A stretch of DNA of 64,000 nt, from the NCBI GenBank assembly GCA_946541575.1, contig CAMNJQ010000065.1:62001-126000 (forward strand), read 5' to 3'. This document shows, in pieces, positions 49,997 to 59,295 of the stretch. Every line of letters begins with the position of its first letter. The first letter of the stretch is position 1. The notes under the pieces were generated by a model. That model was not told the origin of the DNA, searched no databases, and saw only the letters and a program-made list of their open reading frames with translations. The position numbers were made by a program, and so were the translations under genes. Origin of the DNA: an uncultured Clostridium sp. (GTDB taxonomy: Bacteria > Bacillota_I > Bacilli_A > RF39 > UBA660).

Positions 49997-51342
49997 AATT
50001 GACTAAATAATTGATCAATTAATTCATCAGTATAATTTTCTCCTAGTATTTCACCTAATTTAGTCCAAATTCTTTTTATATCTATAGAAACTAAATCAAC
50101 AGGAACTTCATCCTTTATTCCTTTTTCAACATCTTCAAGAATCATAAGAGATTCTTTAGCTAAGGTTAATTGTCTTGTATTAGTAAATGTTTCAACATTA
50201 TTATCTATTTCATCTAGATTAAATAACTCAACTATTTTATTTTTTAAAGAATCTATTCCATCCATTGAAATTGTATCAGTATAAATAATATTATTTAAAT
50301 TTAGTGACTTAACATCTAATTTATTATCCAAATCTTTTTTATTTATAACAGTTATATATTTCTTATTTACAACTTTATCTATTAATAGTTTGTCTTCATT
50401 TATAAGTTCTTCATTATTATTTAATACTAAAATAACTAAATCTGCTTTATTTATTTGCTCTATACTCTTCTCTACCCCATATTTTTCAACAATATCTGAT
50501 GTTTCTCTTATTCCTGCTGTATCAATAAAATTAAGTTCAATTCCGTTTAATGTAATGCTTCCCTCTACAATATCACGAGTAGTACCTGCAATATCAGTAA
50601 CAATTGCTTTATTCTCCCCTAAAAGTCTATTTAAAATACTGCTTTTACCAACATTAGGACGCCCTACTATTGCAACATTTATTCCTTCTTTAATAATCTT
50701 TCTTGTTTCACTTTCTTTCACTATATTAGTAAGAGACTTTCTCATATCCTCTACTCTATTTTTTATTTTATCTAATGTTACTACTTCAATATCTTCATAT
50801 TCTGGATAATCAATATTTACTTCTACATTAGCAAGAAGCTCCAATAATTCTTGTCTAAATTTTCTAATAATACCTGTAAGCTTACCTTCAAGCTGATTAA
50901 TTGATTGAATTCTTGCTTTTTCAGTTTTAGAATTTACTAAATCCATAACTGCTTCTGCTTCAACTAAATCAATTCTTCCGTTCAAAAAAGCCCTTTTTGT
51001 AAACTCGCCAGGCTCAGAAAGTCTTGCACCATTTAAAATCATTGTTTCAAGTATCTTATTTGTAGTAGCAATACCACCATGACAATTTATTTCTACTACA
51101 TCTTCTCTAGTATAAGTTTTAGGTTCTTTCATAACTGAAACTAAGACTTGATCAATAACCTCATTCTTATCAATAATATATCCAAAATTAATTGTATGAC
51201 TATCTACTTTAGTTAAATCTTTTCCTTTAAAACATTTATTTACCAATTCAATACAACCGGATCCAGAAAGCCTAACAATTGAAATAGCTCCCTTGCCTAA
51301 AGTTGTAGAAATAGCTACTATTACATCATTCATAAATGTCAC
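49981..51342 (-). CDS. mnmE: tRNA modification GTPase MnmE
   Basis: NVAIVGRPNVGKSSILNRLLGENKAIVTDIAGTTRD; C-terminus FCLGK. Confidence 0.98.
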   Translation of the reverse strand: MTFMNDVIVAISTTLGKGAISIVRLSGSGCIELVNKCFKGKDLTKVDSHTINFGYIIDKNEVIDQVLVSVMKEPKTYTREDVVEINCHGGIATTNKILETMILNGARLSEPGEFTKRAFLNGRIDLVEAEAVMDLVNSKTEKARIQSINQLEGKLTGIIRKFRQELLELLANVEVNIDYPEYEDIEVVTLDKIKNRVEDMRKSLTNIVKESETRKIIKEGINVAIVGRPNVGKSSILNRLLGENKAIVTDIAGTTRDIVEGSITLNGIELNFIDTAGIRETSDIVEKYGVEKSIEQINKADLVILVLNNNEELINEDKLLIDKVVNKKYITVINKKDLDNKLDVKSLNLNNIIYTDTISMDGIDSLKNKIVELFNLDEIDNNVETFTNTRQLTLAKESLMILEDVEKGIKDEVPVDLVSIDIKRIWTKLGEILGENYTDELIDQLFSQFCLGK

Positions 51343-51430
51343 TTCCTAACAGGTAAATTATAACATAATGAAAAAAAATTCCTACTAAAAAGTAAGAATT
51401 AATTAATATATTTCATATTATGTACAACAA

Positions 51431-51814
51431 TTACACTACTACAGGACCTAATTCTACAATAATATTTCTAAGTACCCAATAAATTAACACAATAATTAAG
51501 CAAATATACCATACTACTTTAGGGATTCTTTCATAGTAACTCTTCTTATTAAAAATTTTTGAGTATGCATAATTAATATATAAAAATAATACAAAGGGAC
51601 TACAAATAAATAATAAAGGGTTATAACGAAAAGCTTGATAAAAATCTAAATAAGCTATAGATTTAATCATTCTAGTTAATCCACATCCAGGACAATACAA
51701 TCCAGTTATTTCATGAAAAGGACAATAAAGTCCAATATTAAAAATGCTATAAATAATTAAATACAGCACTAATAATACTAAAAAAAACAGTTGTCGTTTA
51801 ATAAAAGTATTCAT
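51431..51814 (-). CDS. DUF2752 family membrane protein
   Basis: CPFHEITGLYCPGCGLTRMI...YNPLLF. Confidence 0.85.
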   Translation of the reverse strand: MNTFIKRQLFFLVLLVLYLIIYSIFNIGLYCPFHEITGLYCPGCGLTRMIKSIAYLDFYQAFRYNPLLFICSPFVLFLYINYAYSKIFNKKSYYERIPKVVWYICLIIVLIYWVLRNIIVELGPVVV

Positions 51815-51837
51815 AATCTATAAAAGAAAAGGAACTA

Positions 51838-52254
51838 CTAAGCAGCTCCATTTTTTTCAGCAATTTTATTTAAATCACTTTGTACAATTACATATGTTAC
51901 TAAAGACAATCCAAATAATTGTAAAACAAGATACAATACAGAATTATCGTTAGCTTGTAATCCATTTTTTTGTTGAGCAACACTCATAGCTTTTCCAACT
52001 TTGTATGCCCAAAAGAATCCATAAATACCGCATGTAACCAATGTTAATAAAAATGACATACCACCAGATTGCATATCTGTATCTCCTGAAACATTTTTAA
52101 CATCATCCGTTAAACTAATAAACCAAAAGATACCATAAATACCACATGTTACAATTGATAAAATAATTGCTGTAACAACATCACGTTTTTGAACCATCAT
52201 CCTCACTCCTTTACTACTATACCAATAGTATATCATATAAACTCTTTTTTTCAA
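51838..52254 (-). CDS. DUF4234 family membrane protein
   Basis: ILSIVTCGIYGIFWFISLTDD and repeated LVTCGIYGFFW. Confidence 0.82.
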   Translation of the reverse strand: MKKRVYMIYYWYSSKGVRMMVQKRDVVTAIILSIVTCGIYGIFWFISLTDDVKNVSGDTDMQSGGMSFLLTLVTCGIYGFFWAYKVGKAMSVAQQKNGLQANDNSVLYLVLQLFGLSLVTYVIVQSDLNKIAEKNGAA

Positions 52255-52259
52255 TAAAA

Positions 52260-52276
52260 AAAGAGCATTAGCTCTT
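52260..52276 (-). terminator. Terminator at the end of jag
   Basis: AAGAGC-ATTA-GCTCTT with U tract on minus strand. Confidence 0.75.
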
Positions 52277-52886
52277 AATCATTTCTTACTTTTATTACAA
52301 CACATCTATTAGGTTCTTCGCCAGTACTTTCTGTATAAACATATCTATCATCATTTAAAACATTATGAATTATTCTTCTTTCATAAGAATTCATAGGATC
52401 TAGTTTAGCTTCAACTTTACTTTTTGCTACTTCTCTAGCTACTCTTTTTGCCATACGCTCAAGATTTTTTTGTTGTTTTAACTTATACTCTCCTACATCA
52501 AGATTAAACTTATAATATGAATCAATTTCATTTTGAACAATTTGTTTAACTACTATATTAAGAGCATTCATATTTTTTCCATCTCTACCAATTAATAACT
52601 TATTGTTATCAGTATGTACAACAATATTTAATATGTCATCTCTAACTTTTGTTTCAATTTGAGCATTAAATCCCATATCAGTAACTATTTTCATTACTGT
52701 TTCTTTAATAAATTCATTAACATCAGATTTCTTTATTACAGTAACTTCAACCTTTTTTCCTTTAAATAATCCACCTTTTTGTTCTTTTACTTCATATAAG
52801 ATATCGTTTTTTTCAACAGATAACTCAGTTAGTGCATTTTCTAATGCCTCTTCTTCTGTTTTACCAGAAAATACATACTTCTCCAT
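52275..52886 (-). CDS. jag: RNA-binding protein Jag/KhpB (KH-R3H)
   Basis: FSGKTEEEALENALTEL, KH GRDGKNMNALNIVV, R3H MNSYERRIIHNVL. Confidence 0.93.
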   Translation of the reverse strand: MEKYVFSGKTEEEALENALTELSVEKNDILYEVKEQKGGLFKGKKVEVTVIKKSDVNEFIKETVMKIVTDMGFNAQIETKVRDDILNIVVHTDNNKLLIGRDGKNMNALNIVVKQIVQNEIDSYYKFNLDVGEYKLKQQKNLERMAKRVAREVAKSKVEAKLDPMNSYERRIIHNVLNDDRYVYTESTGEEPNRCVVIKVRND

Positions 52887-52888
52887 AT

Positions 52889-53986
52889 TTATACCTTCTC
52901 TTTCCTTCTTTTAACAATTAAATTTTGTACTATAGTAAACAAATTAGTTGTAACCCAATAAACATTCAATGCTGAAGTCATAAAGAATGATGTAAATAAT
53001 ATCATTATAAACATAACTCTTGTCATTGTCTTCATTTGAGCATTATCTGGATTTGAAGCTGAATTCAAAGTTAGTGAAAAATAAGTAGATACTCCAACTA
53101 TTAGTGAAAGAACTATATATATCAAATTTCCATTAGTGATACCAGACATAGGAGTTGTTCCTAATTGTATAGATAATAAACTTTCCTCAAAAATAGCAGG
53201 TACCCTATTTATAGCTTCTAAAAATCCAATAAACAATGGAATTTGAATTAAAGCAAATAAACAACCAGATAAAGGACTAATATTATATTCTTTATATATT
53301 GCCATCATTTCAGTAGATTTCATATACATAGATTGTTGATCTGTCTTTCCAGCATATTTCTTTTCCAATCTATCTAATTTTGGTTTAGCTTCTTTCATAA
53401 GCTCAGATTGTAATGCTGTTTTTTTAGTTAAAGGAAATACAATTAATCTTATTAATAAACTTGTTACTATTAACCCTACTCCATAATTACTAAGTATATT
53501 ACCAAATTGAATGATAACCCAAGCTAATGGTTTAACAATTATTGTAGACCATAAACCATCATAATTACCACTTGTAACTGAAAAGTTTTTACATTCAGGT
53601 AACTCAAGATAGTTTTCTAATTCTGTACTACCATACTTTTCCTTATTTTCTAAACTATTATCTAAGTTTTCAACATAGTAATGATTAAGTTCTTCACTTG
53701 GCTTACACAATATATTCTTTGTTAAAACTTGGCCAGTTTCTTCAACAGTAATATTTTTATTATCAAGTTTTGAATCAACATTTTCACTTATCTTTTGTTT
53801 AACAAGTTCAGAAATTCTATTTTCATAATCTTCATCTGACTCATTTTCTTGTTTCTTATTTTCTTCTCTTATTATTGATTCGTAATATTTTTCCTGATTA
53901 TCATTATTATATTTTAGCTGCGAAGTACAACCAGTTAAAACAAAAACAACAAACAATAATAAAATGATTTTTTTCGTTTTCTTCAT
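52889..53986 (-). CDS. yidC: Membrane protein insertase YidC (lipoprotein) with long N-terminal extracytoplasmic segment
   Basis: Lipobox LTGC; YidC core NYGVGLIVTSLLIRLIVFPLTKK, ALIQIPLFIGFLEAI. Confidence 0.95.
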   Translation of the reverse strand: MKKTKKIILLLFVVFVLTGCTSQLKYNNDNQEKYYESIIREENKKQENESDEDYENRISELVKQKISENVDSKLDNKNITVEETGQVLTKNILCKPSEELNHYYVENLDNSLENKEKYGSTELENYLELPECKNFSVTSGNYDGLWSTIIVKPLAWVIIQFGNILSNYGVGLIVTSLLIRLIVFPLTKKTALQSELMKEAKPKLDRLEKKYAGKTDQQSMYMKSTEMMAIYKEYNISPLSGCLFALIQIPLFIGFLEAINRVPAIFEESLLSIQLGTTPMSGITNGNLIYIVLSLIVGVSTYFSLTLNSASNPDNAQMKTMTRVMFIMILFTSFFMTSALNVYWVTTNLFTIVQNLIVKRRKEKV

Positions 53987-54348
53987 TTTTTCTCCTTATT
54001 ATTTATTATATCGATTAAACGAATAAAAGAATTATCATTAAAATCAAAATCAAAATCAACATACCCGTTCCTAATTATTATAATATAATCGAAACTATTT
54101 TGGTAGCATTTTTTATACTTGTCTATAATAAATCTTAGCTGTCTCTTGCATTTATTTCTAAAAACAGCATTTCCCAACTTTTTACTAACAGATATACCAA
54201 ACCTATAATGCCCTATTCCATTATCCTTATTATAATATATAACATAACTTTGATTTTTTACAAAATCGCAATTATGGATAATTTTAGAAAAATCTCTACT
54301 ACTTTTAACAGTATGCAATTTATCCATAAAATCACTCCCAAAATACAA
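53983..54348 (-). CDS. rnpA: Ribonuclease P protein component (likely start MDKLHTV)
   Basis: RFGISVSKKLGNAVFRNKCKRQLRFI. Confidence 0.95.
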   Translation of the reverse strand: MYFGSDFMDKLHTVKSSRDFSKIIHNCDFVKNQSYVIYYNKDNGIGHYRFGISVSKKLGNAVFRNKCKRQLRFIIDKYKKCYQNSFDYIIIIRNGYVDFDFDFNDNSFIRLIDIINNKEKK

Positions 54349-54374
54349 TATACAAAATAATTAAAACAAAAAAG

Positions 54375-54390
54375 CCACTGAAAACAGTGG
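54375..54390 (-). terminator. Hairpin/attenuator between rpmH and rnpA
   Basis: CCACTG-TTTT-CAGTGG followed by U-rich tract on the minus strand. Confidence 0.75.
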
Positions 54391-54394
54391 AATT

Positions 54395-54514
54395 TTAAAC
54401 TAATTTTTTACGACCTTTACTTCTTCTCTTATTTAAAACATTAGTTCTTTTACGAGCAAAGAATCCATGCTTTTTAGCCTTTTTTCTATTATTTGGTTGA
54501 TAAGTTCTCTTCAC
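54395..54514 (-). CDS. rpmH: 50S ribosomal protein L34 (GTG start, 39 aa), absent from ORF track
   Basis: Minus strand encodes [39 protein letters not shown]; canonical position between dnaA and rnpA. Confidence 0.95.
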   Translation of the reverse strand: MKRTYQPNNRKKAKKHGFFARKRTNVLNKRRSKGRKKLV

Positions 54515-54596
54515 AATTCCACCTCCAAACTAAAATCTCCATTATTATAATAATTAAAATTATAAATGTCAATTAAAATAATATCATTAAAATTTA

Positions 54597-54857
54597 AAGT
54601 TATCAACATATAAATGTTAATAACTCAAATTAATTATTAACAAAATTAACATACATGTGTAAAACTCTTACATTACTTGTTAACTAAAATTTGTGGAAAA
54701 TGTGGATAATACAATTTCTCCTTTAAAAATAAATAAAAAATGTGTTTATAAATATGTATATAACTTGTTGATATCTTTTTTTATATTTTTTCTCTTTCAT
54801 TTTTTTAACATTTGGTCTACAATAAATCTTGTATCTAGACAGGGGGCTTGATAGATA
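54597..54857. other. oriC: Replication origin (oriC) with DnaA-box cluster
   Basis: AT-rich intergenic at strand switch; TGTGGAAAA (54692-54700) abutting perfect TGTGGATAA (54701-54709); degenerate boxes TTATCAACA (54600-54608), TTATTAACA (54634-54642). Confidence 0.85.
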
Positions 54858-56261
54858 ATGAACGATAATTCAGAATTATGGTCAAATATCCTTAAGAAAA
54901 TTAATGAAAAATTAGGCTCAATGTCTTATAAAGTATGGTTTAGTGAAACCGAACTTTATGATTTAAATAACGGAGTTGCAAAAATATTAGTACCATTACA
55001 AATACATAAATCACATTTAAAAGACAAATATAAAAAGTTAATAACTTCTTGTTTTATCGAAGAAACAGGACAAAGTTACGAACTTGAATTTTTAACAATA
55101 GACGATATAAAAGAATTTGAAAATCAAAATGATACAAAAGATGACTTTGTTGATGAGGAAAATCATCAAGAAAACATAATATATAAAAAAAATGATAATT
55201 CCACATTTTCATCAAATCTAAATAGAAAATATACATTTGATAATTTTGTAGTAGGGAATAGTAATAAATTTGCTCATGCCGCAGCATTAGCAGTTGCAGA
55301 AAATCCTTGTTCGACATACAATCCATTATTCATTTATGGAAATAGTGGGTTAGGGAAGACACATCTAATGCATGCTATCGGTAATTACATAGAGCAAAAT
55401 AGTAATAAAAAAGTACTTTATACAACAAGTGAAACTTTTTCAAATGAATTTATTGAAATATCAAGAAAAACTGAAAATAAAAATAACTTTGATAGTATAG
55501 AATTATTCAAGAACAAATATAGAGGAATAGATGTATTAATAGTTGATGACATACAGTTTTTAGAAAAAAGAATAGAGTCACAAAAAGAATTTTTTCACAC
55601 ATTCAACAATCTATATGAAGAGGAAAAACAAATAATCATATCATCAGATAGGTCACCGAATGATTTAAAAATACTAGAAGATAGGCTAAGAACAAGATTT
55701 AGTTGGGGATTAGCAGTAGACATATTTCCACCAGATTTTGAACTAAAAGTGGCTATTTTAAAGAAAAGAATTGCTGCTGAAGGCATTACAAAAGAAGTAC
55801 CTGATAACGTAATAGAATATATAGCATCAAATATAGGAACAGATATAAGAAACTTAGAAGGAAGCTTAAATAGACTTTTTGCATATTCTTCAATGATGGG
55901 AGCAGATATAGACTTAGACCTTGCAATAGAAGCATTAAAAGACTACTTAAATTCAGGTTTTAGTGAAAAAAATGATATAAGTAGAATACAAAAACTAGTA
56001 GCCGATTACTTTAACATATCAATTGACGACTTAAAATCAAAAAAAAGAAATGCCAATATCGTATTTCCAAGACAAATAGCAATGTATTTATGTAGAAAAC
56101 ACACAGAAGAATCGCTAAAAAAAATAGGTAGAGAGTTTGGTGGACAAGATCATACAACAGTTATGCACTCTTGTGAAAAAATTGATGTAAATATTAAAAA
56201 AGATAAAAATATTGCAAATGAAATTGATAAACTAGAAAAAGAACTTCATACCTTAAAATAA
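54858..56261 (+). CDS. dnaA: Chromosomal replication initiator DnaA
   Basis: YGNSGLGKTHLMHAIGN; ALYLCR-like MYLCRKHTEESLKKIGREFGGQDHTTVMHSC. Confidence 0.99.
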   Translation: MNDNSELWSNILKKINEKLGSMSYKVWFSETELYDLNNGVAKILVPLQIHKSHLKDKYKKLITSCFIEETGQSYELEFLTIDDIKEFENQNDTKDDFVDEENHQENIIYKKNDNSTFSSNLNRKYTFDNFVVGNSNKFAHAAALAVAENPCSTYNPLFIYGNSGLGKTHLMHAIGNYIEQNSNKKVLYTTSETFSNEFIEISRKTENKNNFDSIELFKNKYRGIDVLIVDDIQFLEKRIESQKEFFHTFNNLYEEEKQIIISSDRSPNDLKILEDRLRTRFSWGLAVDIFPPDFELKVAILKKRIAAEGITKEVPDNVIEYIASNIGTDIRNLEGSLNRLFAYSSMMGADIDLDLAIEALKDYLNSGFSEKNDISRIQKLVADYFNISIDDLKSKKRNANIVFPRQIAMYLCRKHTEESLKKIGREFGGQDHTTVMHSCEKIDVNIKKDKNIANEIDKLEKELHTLK

Positions 56262-56339
56262 TAACAACAAATCCACAACAATGTTAATAAAAAAGAAAGA
56301 AAAAAAGAGTAAATAAAAGAAAAAAATGGATTATAAACA

Positions 56340-56348
56340 TTATCCACA
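56340..56348 (+). promoter_or_regulatory. Perfect DnaA box between dnaA and dnaN
   Basis: TTATCCACA. Confidence 0.85.
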
Positions 56349-56390
56349 TAGTAATATATAAAAATAATAAAAAAGAAAGAGAGAAAGAAT

Positions 56391-57521
56391 ATGAAATTAA
56401 AAATTAAAAAAGATTTATTATTGGAAAATTTAAATAAAGTATCAAAAGCAATATCAACAAAAAATTTAATACCAACATTAGCTGGAATTAAATTTGATTT
56501 AACTAAAAAAGGATTATTATTAACAGCATCCAATAACGACATTACAATTCAAAAATTTATTGAACTAAAAGAAGAAAATATGGATATAGAAAAAGAAGGA
56601 ATTGTAATACTTCAAGGAAAAGATATAGTAGATATAGTAAGAGTAATTCCAGAAGAAGAAATAAATATTGAAGTATTTGATGATGCTAAAGTCTTAATAT
56701 ATACAGATGATGAAAAAATCAAATATGATTTAAATGTTATTAATAAAAATGATTATCCAAATGTTAACTTAGAAAAAAGTGAAAATTATATAACAATAGA
56801 AACAGAAAGTTTATTAAATATAATCAAAGAAACAGCTTTTGCTACTTCAAATGATGAATCAAGACCTGTATTAACAGGAATAAGCTTTAAAATAAATGGA
56901 GATTTACTTGAATGTATAGCAACTGACTCATATAGATTAGCAAAGAAGAATATAAGATTAAATAAACCAGTTGAAGAAAGTTATAACATTATTATTCCAG
57001 GAAAAAATATAATTGAATTTTCAAGAATAATAGATACAAATGATAAAGAAATAAAATTACATATATTTAATAATAAAATATTATTTGAAAATGAAGATTT
57101 ATTATTTCAATCAAGACTTATAAGTGGAAATTATCCACCAACATCAAAGTCAATACCTGAAGATTTTACAATAGTTTTAAAAGCAAATTTATCACAATTA
57201 TATAATGTAATAGAGCAAGCAAGTATTTTAACAACTGATAAAGAAAAAAATATTGTTTCCTTATCAACAAAAGGAAATTTATTAACTGTTAAATCTGTTT
57301 CAAATGAAAAAGGAAAAGCCGAGATGAAAATGAGTGTAGAAAAAGAAGGAGACGAAGATATAACAATAGCATTCAGTGCAAAATATATGATGGAAGCATT
57401 AAATGCTTTATCAACAGATGTTGTGGAAATGTCTTTTGTAGGTGAAGTAAAACCAATTGTAATTAAAAATAATGTAGACGATGGACTATTACAATTAGTA
57501 GTACCAATAAGAACATATTAA
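56391..57521 (+). CDS. dnaN: DNA polymerase III beta subunit
   Basis: Position; FATSNDESRPVLTGISFKI, YRLAKKNIRL, LLQLVVPIRTY C-terminus. Confidence 0.98.
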   Translation: MKLKIKKDLLLENLNKVSKAISTKNLIPTLAGIKFDLTKKGLLLTASNNDITIQKFIELKEENMDIEKEGIVILQGKDIVDIVRVIPEEEINIEVFDDAKVLIYTDDEKIKYDLNVINKNDYPNVNLEKSENYITIETESLLNIIKETAFATSNDESRPVLTGISFKINGDLLECIATDSYRLAKKNIRLNKPVEESYNIIIPGKNIIEFSRIIDTNDKEIKLHIFNNKILFENEDLLFQSRLISGNYPPTSKSIPEDFTIVLKANLSQLYNVIEQASILTTDKEKNIVSLSTKGNLLTVKSVSNEKGKAEMKMSVEKEGDEDITIAFSAKYMMEALNALSTDVVEMSFVGEVKPIVIKNNVDDGLLQLVVPIRTY

Positions 57522-57538
57522 TTACAATAAAAAACATA

Positions 57539-57558
57539 AAACGACAAAATTCGACAAA
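57539..57558. promoter_or_regulatory. Two tandem Spo0A-box-like repeats upstream of comK-like gene
   Basis: AAACGACAAA-ATTCGACAAA; reverse complements TTTGTCGTTT and TTTGTCGAAT resemble TTTGTCGAA-type 0A boxes, 10 bp apart. Confidence 0.4.
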
Positions 57559-57600
57559 TAATTATTGTATTATATGTGTCACAAAAGGGGGATATATAAT

Positions 57601-58059
57601 ATGAATAATTATGAGATTAATGAGGATACTTACGTAGTTTTAGCAGAAGAAATAGGAAAAACAAAGATAATTGAAAAAGATAATGAATATACAATTAATG
57701 AAGATGCTTACAAGGTAATGGATGAAAGTTGTAAATATTATGGAAGTAGTTATAAAGGAAGAATAGAAGCATCAAAGAAATTACTAGATTGTAGCTATAA
57801 ATTACCGATTATTGTTGAAGAAAGTAGCGCATTAATATTTTTTCCAATAAAATCATCATTATTACAAGATTGTTGCTGGATTAATTTAAATAGTATTAAA
57901 AGTGTTGAAAAAAATGGCAATAAATGCAACATAACATTAATCAATGGGAAAAAATTGTTAATTGATATTTCAAAATTATCTATAGAAAATCAAATATATA
58001 GATCTTCAAAATTAGAATCTATAATTTATAAGAGAATAATTACAAAAAAAAGGGATTAA
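57601..58059 (+). CDS. comK: ComK-like competence transcription factor (track start 57565; MNNYEINEDT preferred)
   Basis: YEINEDTYVVLAEEI, KIIEKD, DESCKYYGSSYKGRIEA, LPIIVEESSALIFFPIKSSLLQDCCWINLNSI, TLINGKKL, ENQIYRSSKLES match the recalled ComK layout; AGGGGG SD. Confidence 0.82.
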   Translation: MNNYEINEDTYVVLAEEIGKTKIIEKDNEYTINEDAYKVMDESCKYYGSSYKGRIEASKKLLDCSYKLPIIVEESSALIFFPIKSSLLQDCCWINLNSIKSVEKNGNKCNITLINGKKLLIDISKLSIENQIYRSSKLESIIYKRIITKKRD

Positions 58060-58070
58060 TTCCCTTTTTT
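58045..58070 (+). terminator. Terminator after comK-like gene
   Basis: AAAAAAGGGA-TTAAT-TCCCTTTTTT. Confidence 0.85.
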
Positions 58071-58145
58071 CTTTGTTTTTAGCCTTAAATTATGATATAA
58101 TTGTATTGTGTGTATAGGAATACTAATATGGGTTAAGGTGAGAAT

Positions 58146-58196
58146 ATGGGCATTTTTGATAATATTTTTGATTATAAAGAAGCTAAGTCTGGTTAA
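58146..58196 (+). CDS. 16-codon small ORF overlapping the recF start
   Basis: ATG at 58146 preceded by AAGGTGAG; encodes [16 protein letters not shown] and stops inside the recF 5' end in another frame. Confidence 0.4.
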   Translation: MGIFDNIFDYKEAKSG

Positions 58197-59295
58197 TTAT
58201 AGAAATTTAATTAAACAAACTATTACTTTAGATAAAAAAATAAATATTTTAATAGGAGACAATGCCCAAGGAAAAACAAACTTACTTGAAAGTGTATATT
58301 TTTTAGCACTTACAAAATCTTATCGTACTAGTGACTCAAATTTAATAAATAAAGATGAGAATTTTACTAAAGTAAAAGGGGAAATAAGAGATGTAAGCAT
58401 CTATAAAAGCCTTTCAGTAGAATTAATTGAAAATCAGAAAAAGGTAAAAGTTAATAATAATGAAGTAAGTAAAATTGCAGATTATATTACTAATTTGAAT
58501 GTGATATTAGTATCTCCAGAAGATATAAATATTCTTCAAGGAACACCAGCAGAACGAAGAAATTTTTTAAATATTGAACTAAGTCAATTATCTAAAAACT
58601 ATATAAAAAAATATAATGAGTTTAATAAAATATTGAAGATAAGAAACAACTACTTAAAAATGCTTTATAATAGTTCAAATCCTGATAAAAGATATTTAGA
58701 TAGTTTAACTGAAAATCTAATCGAAAGAGAAATAGATATTTATATTGAAAGAAAGAAATTTATCGATTTAATTAATAATAATATTTCTAGTATATATAAA
58801 GATATAATTGGTATTGATAATTTTAAAGTAGTTTATGATACAAATATTGAATTTGAAAGATATGATTATGAATATTTAAAAGAAAAATTAATGAATAAGT
58901 ACACAAATTCTTTAAAAAAAGAGATAGAAAATGGTATGACCCTTTATGGACCTCATAGAGATGATTTAAGATTTGTTATCGGAGATGATGATATAAAGAT
59001 TTATGGCTCTCAAGGACAACAAAAGGTAGCTATTATATCGCTAAAATTATCAGAAATATCTATATTTAAGGAATACACAAATACAAATCCAATCATTTTA
59101 TTAGATGATGTTTTTAGTGAATTAGATGTAAAAACAAGAAATAAATTAATAAATTTTATTCCAGATGATATACAAGTAATAATAACATCAAATGATACAA
59201 AGGGAATAAATAAAAAATTTTTAGATTCTGCAAAAATATTTAAAGTATCAAATGGAAAAATAGTAGAAAAGGTGGGAAATAATGATGGAAAATGA
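58168..59295 (+). CDS. recF: DNA replication and repair protein RecF, probable TTG start
   Basis: From TTG 58168: [14 protein letters not shown]...[38 protein letters not shown]. Track start 58108 adds a non-RecF-like extension. Confidence 0.93.
   Translation: MIIKKLSLVNYRNLIKQTITLDKKINILIGDNAQGKTNLLESVYFLALTKSYRTSDSNLINKDENFTKVKGEIRDVSIYKSLSVELIENQKKVKVNNNEVSKIADYITNLNVILVSPEDINILQGTPAERRNFLNIELSQLSKNYIKKYNEFNKILKIRNNYLKMLYNSSNPDKRYLDSLTENLIEREIDIYIERKKFIDLINNNISSIYKDIIGIDNFKVVYDTNIEFERYDYEYLKEKLMNKYTNSLKKEIENGMTLYGPHRDDLRFVIGDDDIKIYGSQGQQKVAIISLKLSEISIFKEYTNTNPIILLDDVFSELDVKTRNKLINFIPDDIQVIITSNDTKGINKKFLDSAKIFKVSNGKIVEKVGNNDGK

Noticed and set aside
50390-50809. 139-aa + strand ORF opposite mnmE
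   Set aside because: Shadow of the conserved GTPase domain coding sequence.
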